The notes under the pieces: model-generated
Database searches by the model: none
Told to the model about the DNA's origin: nothing
What the model saw: only the letters and a program-made list of their open reading frames with translations
Assembly: GCF_042651425.1 (NCBI RefSeq)
Contig: NZ_JBHSCW010000011.1
Span: 124,001 to 188,000 of the forward strand
From: Fodinicurvata halophila
Lineage (GTDB): Bacteria > Pseudomonadota > Alphaproteobacteria > Kiloniellales > DSM-21159
Reading direction: 5' to 3'
Length of the DNA: 64,000 nt
Shown: in pieces, positions 23,634 through 30,309 of the stretch
Layout: every line of letters begins with the position of its first letter
Numbering within the stretch: position 1 is the first letter of the stretch
Translations under genes and position numbers: made by a program

Positions 23634-24407
23634 ATGTCCAACGACACGCCTCTCGTGATTGCCGGACGGGAATTCGGCAATCGCATCTTCCTCGGCACCT
23701 CGAGCTACCCCAACCTGCAGATCATGCTGGATTGCGTGGAGGAAAGCGGCACCGAAATGGTGACCTTCTCCATTCGCCGCATGGATCTCGAAGGTCACGC
23801 GGAAAGTCCGGTGGACCTGCTGGACGGCTATCACTTCCTGCCGAACACGGCCGGATGCGAAACGGCGCGCGATGCCATCCTGACGGCCCAGCTGGCCCGC
23901 GAAGCCCTGGAAACCGAATGGGTGAAGCTTGAGATCATCGGCGACCGAGAAACCCTCTATCCCGATGTGGAACAGCTGCTCTCGACCACGGAGGAGCTCG
24001 TGAAGGACGGCTTCACCGTCCTGCCCTACTGCAATGACGATCCCGTGATCTGCAAGCGGCTGGAGGATGCGGGCGCCGCCGCCGTCATGCCCATGGGCTC
24101 GCTGATCGGCTCCGGCATGGGCGTGGCCAATCCGGCCAACATCGAGCTGATTTGCCGGCGCGCGGAGGTGCCGGTGGTGATCGATGCCGGACTGGGGACG
24201 GCCTCTGACGTGGTGCAGTCCTTCGAGCTGGGGTGTGATGCCGTGTTGCTGAACACAGCCGTGGCGAAAGCACGCAATCCCGTCGCCATGGCCCGCGCTG
24301 TACGCCATGCATGCGAAGCCGGCCGTGCGGCGCATCTGGCCGGGCGCATCCCCAAGCGTACGCATGCCGAGGCCTCAAGCCCGCAGATGGGGCTGGTAGG
24401 CTCGTAA
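23634..24407 (+). CDS. thiG: Thiazole synthase ThiG
   Basis: TIM-barrel enzyme of 257 residues forming thiazole phosphate from 1-deoxyxylulose 5-phosphate, iminoglycine (from ThiO) and ThiS thiocarboxylate. The catalytic lysine that forms the imine is Lys98 in WVKLEIIGD. Phosphate- and substrate-binding motifs AAAVMPMGSLIGSG and PVVIDAGLGTASD are intact, and the C-terminal EASSPQMGLVG is family-typical. Starts at ATG 23634 after GAAGGAGA; its TAA overlaps the ATG of thiE (TAATG), indicating coupled translation. Third gene of the operon. Confidence 0.97.
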   Translation: MSNDTPLVIAGREFGNRIFLGTSSYPNLQIMLDCVEESGTEMVTFSIRRMDLEGHAESPVDLLDGYHFLPNTAGCETARDAILTAQLAREALETEWVKLEIIGDRETLYPDVEQLLSTTEELVKDGFTVLPYCNDDPVICKRLEDAGAAAVMPMGSLIGSGMGVANPANIELICRRAEVPVVIDAGLGTASDVVQSFELGCDAVLLNTAVAKARNPVAMARAVRHACEAGRAAHLAGRIPKRTHAEASSPQMGLVGS

Positions 24408-25045
24408 TGGTCGGAAAAGTGCCCGAACTGCTGGTCATCAGCGATCGGCACCAGGCACGGCACGACCTCGAGCAGATTGCCGAACGGACCTTCAGCGCAG
24501 GACTCCGCAACTTCATGCTGCGTGATAAGGACCTGGCCAACACGGAGCGCCGAGCTCTGGCGGAGCGGCTGTGCGAACTTGCCTGCAGGCATCTAGGCCG
24601 CGTGCTCATAAACGGCGACTGGAGCCTGGCCGCGGAGGTCGACGCGGCCGGTGTCCACCTGCAACATCCGGGCGACATCCCCCTCGCCCGAGCAGCTCTG
24701 GGGGACGCCGCCGTGATCGGGGTGTCGGCACATTCCAGAAAGGATATCGTGGCCGCGGCAGCGGAAGGCGCGGATTATGCCACTCTGAGCCCGGTCTTTG
24801 CGACGGAGAGCAAACCCGGTTACGGGCCGGCCCTGGAACTGGACGGCCTGCGCAGAATGACAGACGGCATCGCACCGCCTGTCCTCGCGCTGGGCGGCGT
24901 GACAGCCGCGAATGCGCGCGACTGCCTGAGCGCCGGAGCCACAGGGCTCGCCGTGATGGGAGAAGTCATGCGCGCTGAAGCACCGGAAGAGACGGTGCGG
25001 CAGCTGCTACAGGCGATCAGAGGATCTGCCCCAGGAACTGCTTAG
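24407..25045 (+). CDS. thiE: Thiamine-phosphate synthase family protein (ThiE)
   Basis: TIM-barrel protein of 212 residues of the ThiE/TenI superfamily, which couples the thiazole and pyrimidine halves of thiamine. Landmarks are LLVISDRHQ (start), FMLRDKDL, VLINGDWSLAAEVDAAGVHL and ADYATLSPVFATESKPGYGP, then VLALGGVTAANARDCL. The classic ThiE LR.K and GxHLGQ motifs are modified (MLRDKD, GVHLQHPGD), so it could be TenI-like, acting as a thiazole tautomerase, and a second ThiE may exist. It starts in the TAATG overlap with thiG. Its last 29 bases overlap the 3' end of the convergent ABC ATPase gene. Confidence 0.88.
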   Translation: MVGKVPELLVISDRHQARHDLEQIAERTFSAGLRNFMLRDKDLANTERRALAERLCELACRHLGRVLINGDWSLAAEVDAAGVHLQHPGDIPLARAALGDAAVIGVSAHSRKDIVAAAAEGADYATLSPVFATESKPGYGPALELDGLRRMTDGIAPPVLALGGVTAANARDCLSAGATGLAVMGEVMRAEAPEETVRQLLQAIRGSAPGTA

Positions 25046-25772
25046 TGCGCTCGTCCTTCGGATTGGCGAAGAATTCGGCGGGCGGGCCGTCTTCCACGAT
25101 CACGCCATTGTCCGTGAAGTACATGTGATCGGCCACTTCCTTGGCGAATCCCATCTCGTGGGTCACCAGCATGCAGGTCATGCCCTCCTGGGCCAATTCC
25201 TTGATGGTGGCCAGGACCTCCTTCACCGTTTCCGGATCCAGGGCGGCCGTCACCTCGTCGAACAGCATGACCTCCGGGTTCATGGCCAGCGAGCGGGCGA
25301 TGGCGACGCGCTGTTGCTGCCCCCCGGAAAGCTCGCCCGGATAGGCGTGCTCCTTACCGTCGAGACGAACCTTTCTCATCAGTGCATGGGCCCGCTCTTC
25401 AACTTCCTGCTTCGGCTGCCGCAGAACCTGGACAGGCGCCATCATGATGTTCTGCAGCGCCGTACGATGGGGGAAAAGGTTATACTGCTGGAAGACCATG
25501 CCCACGCGCTTGCGCAGTTCCAGCTTGTTCAGGTTGGGATCGTTGACCTCGATCCCCTCGACCTTGATGGATCCGCTGTTGATCTCGGTCAGTGCGTTGA
25601 TGCAGCGGATCAGCGTGGATTTTCCGGATCCGGAAGCCCCTATGATACAGATCACTTCGCCCTTCTTGACGTCGAAGGAAATGCCCTTGAGGACCTCGAA
25701 GTCACCGAAGGATTTGTGCACGTCCTTCAGCGAGACAATCGGTTGGTCGTCGGTCCAGTTTGCTGTGCTCAT
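25017..25772 (-). CDS. Polar amino acid ABC transporter, ATP-binding protein
   Basis: A 251-residue ATPase that powers uptake of a polar amino acid across the inner membrane. Walker A GASGSGKST, the Q-loop region FQQYNLFPHRTALQNIM, the signature LSGGQQQRVAIARSL and Walker B VMLFDEVTAALDPE are all intact, and the His switch is in LVTHEMGFAKEV. Closest in style to GlnQ/AapP. Last gene of a leftward operon: binding protein, permease, permease, ATPase, 36 bases after the second permease. Its stop (25017-25019) lies inside thiE, a convergent overlap of 29 bases. Confidence 0.95.
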   Translation of the reverse strand: MSTANWTDDQPIVSLKDVHKSFGDFEVLKGISFDVKKGEVICIIGASGSGKSTLIRCINALTEINSGSIKVEGIEVNDPNLNKLELRKRVGMVFQQYNLFPHRTALQNIMMAPVQVLRQPKQEVEERAHALMRKVRLDGKEHAYPGELSGGQQQRVAIARSLAMNPEVMLFDEVTAALDPETVKEVLATIKELAQEGMTCMLVTHEMGFAKEVADHMYFTDNGVIVEDGPPAEFFANPKDERTKQFLGQIL

Positions 25773-25808
25773 GCAAGAGTCCCTTTTCGCCGTTTCCGGC
25801 CGTTCTGA

Positions 25809-26720
25809 TCAGATCTTCACCGCGTATTTGAGCTCTAGACGCATGGTCAGCCGCGCGATCGGATAGGAATAGATAAAGAACAACAGAAGGAGATACCCGT
25901 AGAGCGGCGCCAACAGGTCGGTGCGCCCGCCCTCAGCGGCCTTCACCTGGTCAGCCAGGGTCATGACCTCGTTCACGCCCACCACCGAGGCCAGGACGGT
26001 GGCCATGGTCAGGATGGCATAGAGATTCATCCAAGGCGGCAGCATCCGCTTGATGCACTGTGGCATGATGATCTGCCAGATCTGCTGGCGGCGTGTGAAG
26101 GCCAGGGATTCGGCCGCTTCCCACTGCCCCGAGGGGATCGACTGGACAGCACCGCGGACCAGTTCCGAGACATTGGCCATGACCGGCAGGCTGAGGCCGA
26201 TAACCGCTTTCACCCAATCCGGGAAGGGGATGGTCATGCCGCCGATCTCGAACTGGAACGGCAGCATGAACATGGCGTAGAACAGCAGTACCAGCCAAGG
26301 CGCATTGCGGAAGAATTGAGTCACGAACCAGCTTCCGGCCCGCACTGGCGGCAACAGCGAGATCTGCATGAGGCCAAGAAAAGCCCCGACCGCAGTCCCC
26401 AGCGCCATAGACAGGACCGATATGATCAGGTTGAAGACAAAGCCCTGGAGCAGCAGCGGGGTCCACTTGACCAGGATCGAGAAGACGCCCTCGCGACCGC
26501 CTCCGTTCTGGGCCTCGGCTACGCCGGCCGAGAAAAGCAGCAGCCCCATCAACAACAGGCCGTGCCAAGGCTTGAGGTTCAAACGCGGCAGGGCAAGAAC
26601 ATCCCGCCCGGTCGTCCGGAAGGCCGCAGTCCTCTCATCTGGCGAATGCAGAACGGGCAGATCCGTTCCCGAGCGCAGGGAGGCGTTCAGGCGCTGTCTT
26701 GAGCTTGCCTTCCTTGTCAT
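25809..26720 (-). CDS. Polar amino acid ABC transporter permease
   Basis: Inner-membrane subunit of 303 residues of the HisMQ type. The first ~50 residues are a polar extension (arginine- and serine-rich), then comes a hydrophobic helix and the conserved transport core, including GFVFNLIISVLSMALGTAVG, FRNAPWLVLLFYAMFMLP and the ATPase-contact loop EAAESLAFTRRQQIWQIIMP. The ATG at 26720 overlaps the stop of the other permease gene by 4 bases, which supports the long N-terminus. Works as a heterodimer with the neighbouring permease. Substrate is not decidable from this subunit. Confidence 0.93.
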   Translation of the reverse strand: MTRKASSRQRLNASLRSGTDLPVLHSPDERTAAFRTTGRDVLALPRLNLKPWHGLLLMGLLLFSAGVAEAQNGGGREGVFSILVKWTPLLLQGFVFNLIISVLSMALGTAVGAFLGLMQISLLPPVRAGSWFVTQFFRNAPWLVLLFYAMFMLPFQFEIGGMTIPFPDWVKAVIGLSLPVMANVSELVRGAVQSIPSGQWEAAESLAFTRRQQIWQIIMPQCIKRMLPPWMNLYAILTMATVLASVVGVNEVMTLADQVKAAEGGRTDLLAPLYGYLLLLFFIYSYPIARLTMRLELKYAVKI

Positions 26721-27463
26721 GTTCCGTACCCCGGCAGACGCATTGCCCGCTCCCAGCGGTTCATTCCCATGACCACGATGCCCACGAGCCCCACGTAGAT
26801 CAGCAGAAGCAGCGTCATCATTTCCGGCACGTTGGCATAGTCGGACCAGATCTGGCCGGAAACATACAACAGTTCCGGGACCGCAATGGCATAGGCCAAG
26901 GTCGTGGTCTTCACCAGATTGACGAGGTTGTTGTTCAGCGCCGGCAGGCAGACCCTGAAGGCCAGCGGCAGGATCACATGAATGTAGGCCCCAAGCCTGC
27001 TATATCCCAAAGATTCTGCAGCTTCGCGCGTGGTTTCCGGGACCGCTTCGATACCCGAACGGAAGATCTCGACATTGAAGGCGCCGGCGAAGAAGCTCAG
27101 CGAGATGCAGGCCCAGGCAAACGCGCCCAGGATCGGCTCCTGGAAGCCGTACTCGTTCTCCACGGTCGGCAACAGCGCGCTGAGCCCGAAGAAGAAGAAA
27201 TACATCTGCACCAGGGGCGGAGTATTGCGGAAGAACTGGATATAGACTTGGACGATGCGACGCGTCCAGACCAGCTTGGACCCCTGCAGCCAGGCTCCGA
27301 CAACCCCGATCACCACGGACGCGATCAGGCTGACAATGGACAGCTCGATCGTGACGAGCAGGCCTGAGAAGAAGCGTTCTCGGTCAAAGGTATTGTAGAA
27401 GACCGGAAGGTTGATGCCGGTCGCCTCGTTCAGCTGCTGGAACCAGTTGTATATGATTTCCAC
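26717..27463 (-). CDS. Polar amino acid ABC transporter permease
   Basis: Second HisMQ-type membrane subunit, 248 residues from the GTG at 27461-27463. Core motifs are FFSGLLVTIELSIVSLIASV, FFRNTPPLVQMYFFFFGLS and the coupling loop TTREAAESLGYSRLGAYIHV. The start is uncertain: a TTG at 27508 would add 15 residues, but neither has a perfect ribosome site; the GTG has GGAG upstream and gives a family-like N-terminus. It lies after an intrinsic terminator that separates it from the binding-protein gene, so it is probably made at a lower level than that protein. Confidence 0.92.
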   Translation of the reverse strand: MEIIYNWFQQLNEATGINLPVFYNTFDRERFFSGLLVTIELSIVSLIASVVIGVVGAWLQGSKLVWTRRIVQVYIQFFRNTPPLVQMYFFFFGLSALLPTVENEYGFQEPILGAFAWACISLSFFAGAFNVEIFRSGIEAVPETTREAAESLGYSRLGAYIHVILPLAFRVCLPALNNNLVNLVKTTTLAYAIAVPELLYVSGQIWSDYANVPEMMTLLLLIYVGLVGIVVMGMNRWERAMRLPGYGT

Positions 27464-27503
27464 GCCTGTCGTCGCTCCACACACACCGGCTTGTCGAACA
27501 AGC

Positions 27504-27550
27504 TGCAAAGAAAACGGCGGATGAGCCTTCTGTAAAGACTCACCCGCCGT
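27504..27550 (-). terminator. Terminator/attenuator between the binding-protein and permease genes
   Basis: On the minus strand, a 12-bp stem with one mismatch (27539-27550 with 27514-27525) is followed at once by TTTTCTTTG. It sits just after the solute-binding protein gene and before the permeases, the usual place for a leaky terminator that keeps binding protein in excess. Confidence 0.85.
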
Positions 27551-27567
27551 ATCAGGCTACCAGGATA

Positions 27568-28380
27568 TCAGTTACCCTCGTATTTCTCGTGCATCCGCTT
27601 GGCGTACGGCGTGTTCTTGATGCCGTATTCGTCCTCGAGTTCGAGGATCTTTCCGGAGGCATGCCAGTCGATCACGACGTCTTCCAGCATCTCACGGAAA
27701 TTGTCCTCGCCGTCTGCCACAGCAAGACCCCAGGGGGACTCGTCGATGGTTTCCAGCGGCATCTCGAATTCGGACCATTCGTCCTTCTCGAGTTGCCCGA
27801 GAAGTGCTGCGTCGTCATAGACGAATGCCAGGCAACGGCCCTGCTGAAGTGCGGTATAGGCTTCCGCCGTCCCCTTGAACGCGATCAGTTCCGCGCCGTA
27901 TTCCTGCTGGGTGCGACGGTTGTAGAAGGCGCCCTGGACGCCGCAGACCGGCTTGCCGTTCAGGTCATCCCACTCGGTGAACTCGGCCTTCTTGGGCGCC
28001 AGGATGTTGGTGCCCGAAGCATAGTGTCCCGGCTCCACGTAATCCACGACCTTCTCGCGTTCCTCGGTATTGGTCATGGTCGCGATCAGCACGTCGACCT
28101 TGCCCTGGTTCAGGAACTCCATGCGGTTGGACGCCACGACCGGAACCAGTTCCAGGTCGACATCCAGGCGCTCGGCCAAGTTCTCGGCCAGGTCGATTTC
28201 CAGGCCAGCGATATCGCCGTCATCGCTGCGATAGCCGAATGGAGGATAGTCAGCCTTGACACCGGCAATCAGAGTACCGCGTTCCTTGACGTCCTCCAGA
28301 ACGTCAGCAAACGCGACGGAAGCGCTGACGCCGAGAGCGGCAACGCCCATGACCGTGGTTGTCAGTAGTTTCTTGAGCAT
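27568..28380 (-). CDS. Polar amino acid ABC transporter, periplasmic binding protein
   Basis: Periplasmic receptor of 270 residues, SBP family 3. Residues 1-25 are a signal peptide (LTTTVMGVAALGVSASVAFA). The mature start GTLIAGVKADYPPFGY and the segments GLEIDLAENLAERL, KVDVLIATMTNTEEREK and KPVCGVQGAFYNRRTQQEYG are family-typical. The arginine of REKVVDY and the aspartate of YDDAALLGQL are usual amino acid contacts. The substrate is likely an acidic or polar amino acid, but I cannot name it. First gene of the operon; a strong terminator follows it. Divergent from the sarcosine oxidase operon across 321 bases. Confidence 0.94.
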   Translation of the reverse strand: MLKKLLTTTVMGVAALGVSASVAFADVLEDVKERGTLIAGVKADYPPFGYRSDDGDIAGLEIDLAENLAERLDVDLELVPVVASNRMEFLNQGKVDVLIATMTNTEEREKVVDYVEPGHYASGTNILAPKKAEFTEWDDLNGKPVCGVQGAFYNRRTQQEYGAELIAFKGTAEAYTALQQGRCLAFVYDDAALLGQLEKDEWSEFEMPLETIDESPWGLAVADGEDNFREMLEDVVIDWHASGKILELEDEYGIKNTPYAKRMHEKYEGN

Positions 28381-28701
28381 CGTTAAATTCCCTGTTCTCT
28401 GTGATCTGGCCCGATTGGGCCATTATCAGAAAGGTGAAAGCATTGGGTGATTTTGGGCGTGAGTGCAACACGTCCAGTACAACCTCTTACCCTGTCTAAC
28501 CAATCATTCCGGCAAAGACAACGCCTCGCAAGTCCTTGTAATGTGGAGATTGCATCCAGATTACGCGCAACGGGTCGGCAGAACCCCCATCCCTTATCCA
28601 TCGTGAAAATCGATATAAACAAACGAAGAAACCGATGGGTATCGCACGACATGCTCGCTTGCGTTTATCTAGGGGCGGTTTACAGAGATCGGACAGCAGT
28701 C
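28381..28701. other. Divergent regulatory region between the amino acid transporter and soxB
   Basis: 321 bases with no gene I can support; an open frame extends upstream of soxB on the plus strand but lacks similarity and a ribosome site. A small hairpin TGGCCCGATTGGGCCA lies near 28406-28421. I looked for a glycine riboswitch, expected near glycine/sarcosine genes, and found none. The region should hold promoters for both operons, and perhaps the site for the LysR protein encoded after soxG. Confidence 0.5.
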
Positions 28702-29961
28702 ATGCATTTTTCCGCCTTCACCCTCGCACGCCAGGCCCTCAAGGGGCATCGCGGCTGGACGCGTACCTGGCGCGCCGTCGAGCAACCAAAGGAAAGCTAT
28801 GATGTCGTTATCGTCGGCGGTGGCGGTCACGGCCTGGCCACGGCCTATTATCTTGCGAAGGAATACGGCATTCGCAATGTCGCGGTGATCGAGAAGGGCT
28901 GGATCGGCGGCGGCAATGTGGGCCGCAACACCACGATCGTGCGCTCCAACTACCTGCTTCCCGAGAACAATCGCTTCTACGAATGGGGCATGAAGCTCTG
29001 GGAAGGTATGAGCCGCGACCTGAACTACAATGTCATGTTCAGCCAACGCGGCGTGCTCAATCTCGCCCACACGCCCGCGCAGATGGAAGGCTTCATGCGC
29101 CGCGGTAACTCGATGCGGGTCAACGGGATCGATGCCGAGTTGCTGGATCGTGACCAGGTGGCCGCCAAGGTCCCCGGACTGGATGTCTCGGACAGGGCCC
29201 GCTTTCCGATCGCCGGTGGCCTGATGCAACCGCGCGGGGGCACGGCACGGCATGACGCCGTGGCCTGGGGCTATGCCCGAGGCGCCGATTCCCTGGGCGT
29301 CGATATCATCGAGAACTGCGAGGTCACGGGTTTCCTCTTCGACGGGGACCGGATCGTCGGCGTCGATACCGTCAAAGGACCCGTGAAGGCAGGCAAAGTC
29401 GGCGTCGCCGTCGCCGGAAACACCAGCCGCGTGCTCGCCAAGGCCGGCTTCGATCGCTTGCCGATTGAAAGTCATGTTCTGCAGGCTTTCGTTTCCGAGC
29501 CGCTCAAGCCCCTGATCGATACCGTCGTGACCTTCGGAGCCGGACACCTTTACATCTCCCAGTCCGACAAGGGCGGGCTGGTCTTCGGTGGTGACCTGGA
29601 CGGCTACAATTCCTACGCCCAGCGCGGCAACATCCCGGTCATCCAGGACGTCGCCGCCATGGCGGTGGCCATGTTCCCCAACCTCTCGCGCCTGCACCTG
29701 TTGCGTCACTGGGGCGGCGTCATGGACATGTCCATGGATGGCAGCCCCATCATCGACAAGTCCCCGAAAGATGGTCTCTATATCAACGCCGGCTGGTGCT
29801 ACGGCGGCTTCAAGGCCACCCCGGCTTCGGGCTGGTGTTTCGCCCACACCATCGCGCGCGATGAACCCCACGAGCTCAACGCCGCCTTCCGCCTCGACCG
29901 CTTCCGAACGGGTCGCACGCTGGATGAGAAAGGCGCCGGCCCGGTGCCGCGCCTGCACTGA
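28702..29961 (+). CDS. soxB: Sarcosine oxidase subunit beta
   Basis: Flavin subunit of the heterotetrameric sarcosine oxidase, which demethylates sarcosine to glycine and delivers methylene-THF and hydrogen peroxide. The 419 residues from ATG 28702 start in the family way (MHFSAFTLARQALKGHRGW). The FAD fold is VVIVGGGGHGLATAYYLA (35-52). His184 in GGTARHDAVAWG is the likely site of the covalent FMN link, judging from characterised relatives. The C-terminal SPIIDKSPKDGLYINAGWCYGGFKATPASG is also typical. First gene of soxB-soxD-soxA-soxG; the next start is 52 bases on. Confidence 0.96.
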   Translation: MHFSAFTLARQALKGHRGWTRTWRAVEQPKESYDVVIVGGGGHGLATAYYLAKEYGIRNVAVIEKGWIGGGNVGRNTTIVRSNYLLPENNRFYEWGMKLWEGMSRDLNYNVMFSQRGVLNLAHTPAQMEGFMRRGNSMRVNGIDAELLDRDQVAAKVPGLDVSDRARFPIAGGLMQPRGGTARHDAVAWGYARGADSLGVDIIENCEVTGFLFDGDRIVGVDTVKGPVKAGKVGVAVAGNTSRVLAKAGFDRLPIESHVLQAFVSEPLKPLIDTVVTFGAGHLYISQSDKGGLVFGGDLDGYNSYAQRGNIPVIQDVAAMAVAMFPNLSRLHLLRHWGGVMDMSMDGSPIIDKSPKDGLYINAGWCYGGFKATPASGWCFAHTIARDEPHELNAAFRLDRFRTGRTLDEKGAGPVPRLH

Positions 29962-30012
29962 TTTCAACCCGATTCTCAAACCGACCGCTTTGCCCAATCA
30001 GGATATCAGGTC

Positions 30013-30309
30013 ATGTACATAAACTGCCCATTCTGCGGCCATCGTCATCTCGAGGAATTCACCTATGAGGGGGACGCCACGATCACCTGGCCGGCACTCG
30101 AGACCCAGGACCTCGAGGCCTGGAGCGAGACGGTCTATCAGCGTCGCAATCCGGCCGGTCCGCACAGCGAATACTGGCAGCATGCCCACGGCTGCCGACA
30201 GTTCCTGATCGTCGAGCGCAACACCCTGACACACGAGATCCATCAGGTGGAAGTCGCGGGCCCCTGGGCCGGAGAAGCACAACAGGAAAGCCCGGAGATG
30301 GGTCAATGA
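30013..30309 (+). CDS. soxD: Sarcosine oxidase subunit delta
   Basis: Small zinc-binding subunit of 98 residues. The N-terminal CPFCG (Cys5 and Cys8) with the later His and Cys of HAHGCRQF form the zinc site known from heterotetrameric enzymes. The rest is typical too (RRNPAGPHSEYW and the LTHEIHQVEVAG end). It begins at ATG 30013, and its stop overlaps the ATG of soxA by 4 bases, so subunit ratios are probably coupled by translation. It sits in the fixed order beta, delta, alpha, gamma seen in characterised operons. Confidence 0.96.
   Translation: MYINCPFCGHRHLEEFTYEGDATITWPALETQDLEAWSETVYQRRNPAGPHSEYWQHAHGCRQFLIVERNTLTHEIHQVEVAGPWAGEAQQESPEMGQ

Noticed and set aside
28381..28701. Glycine riboswitch before soxB
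   Set aside because: Expected from context, but the conserved tandem aptamer motifs are not there on either strand.
28669..29997. 442-codon open frame antisense to soxB
   Set aside because: Shadow of soxB; no recognisable domain.
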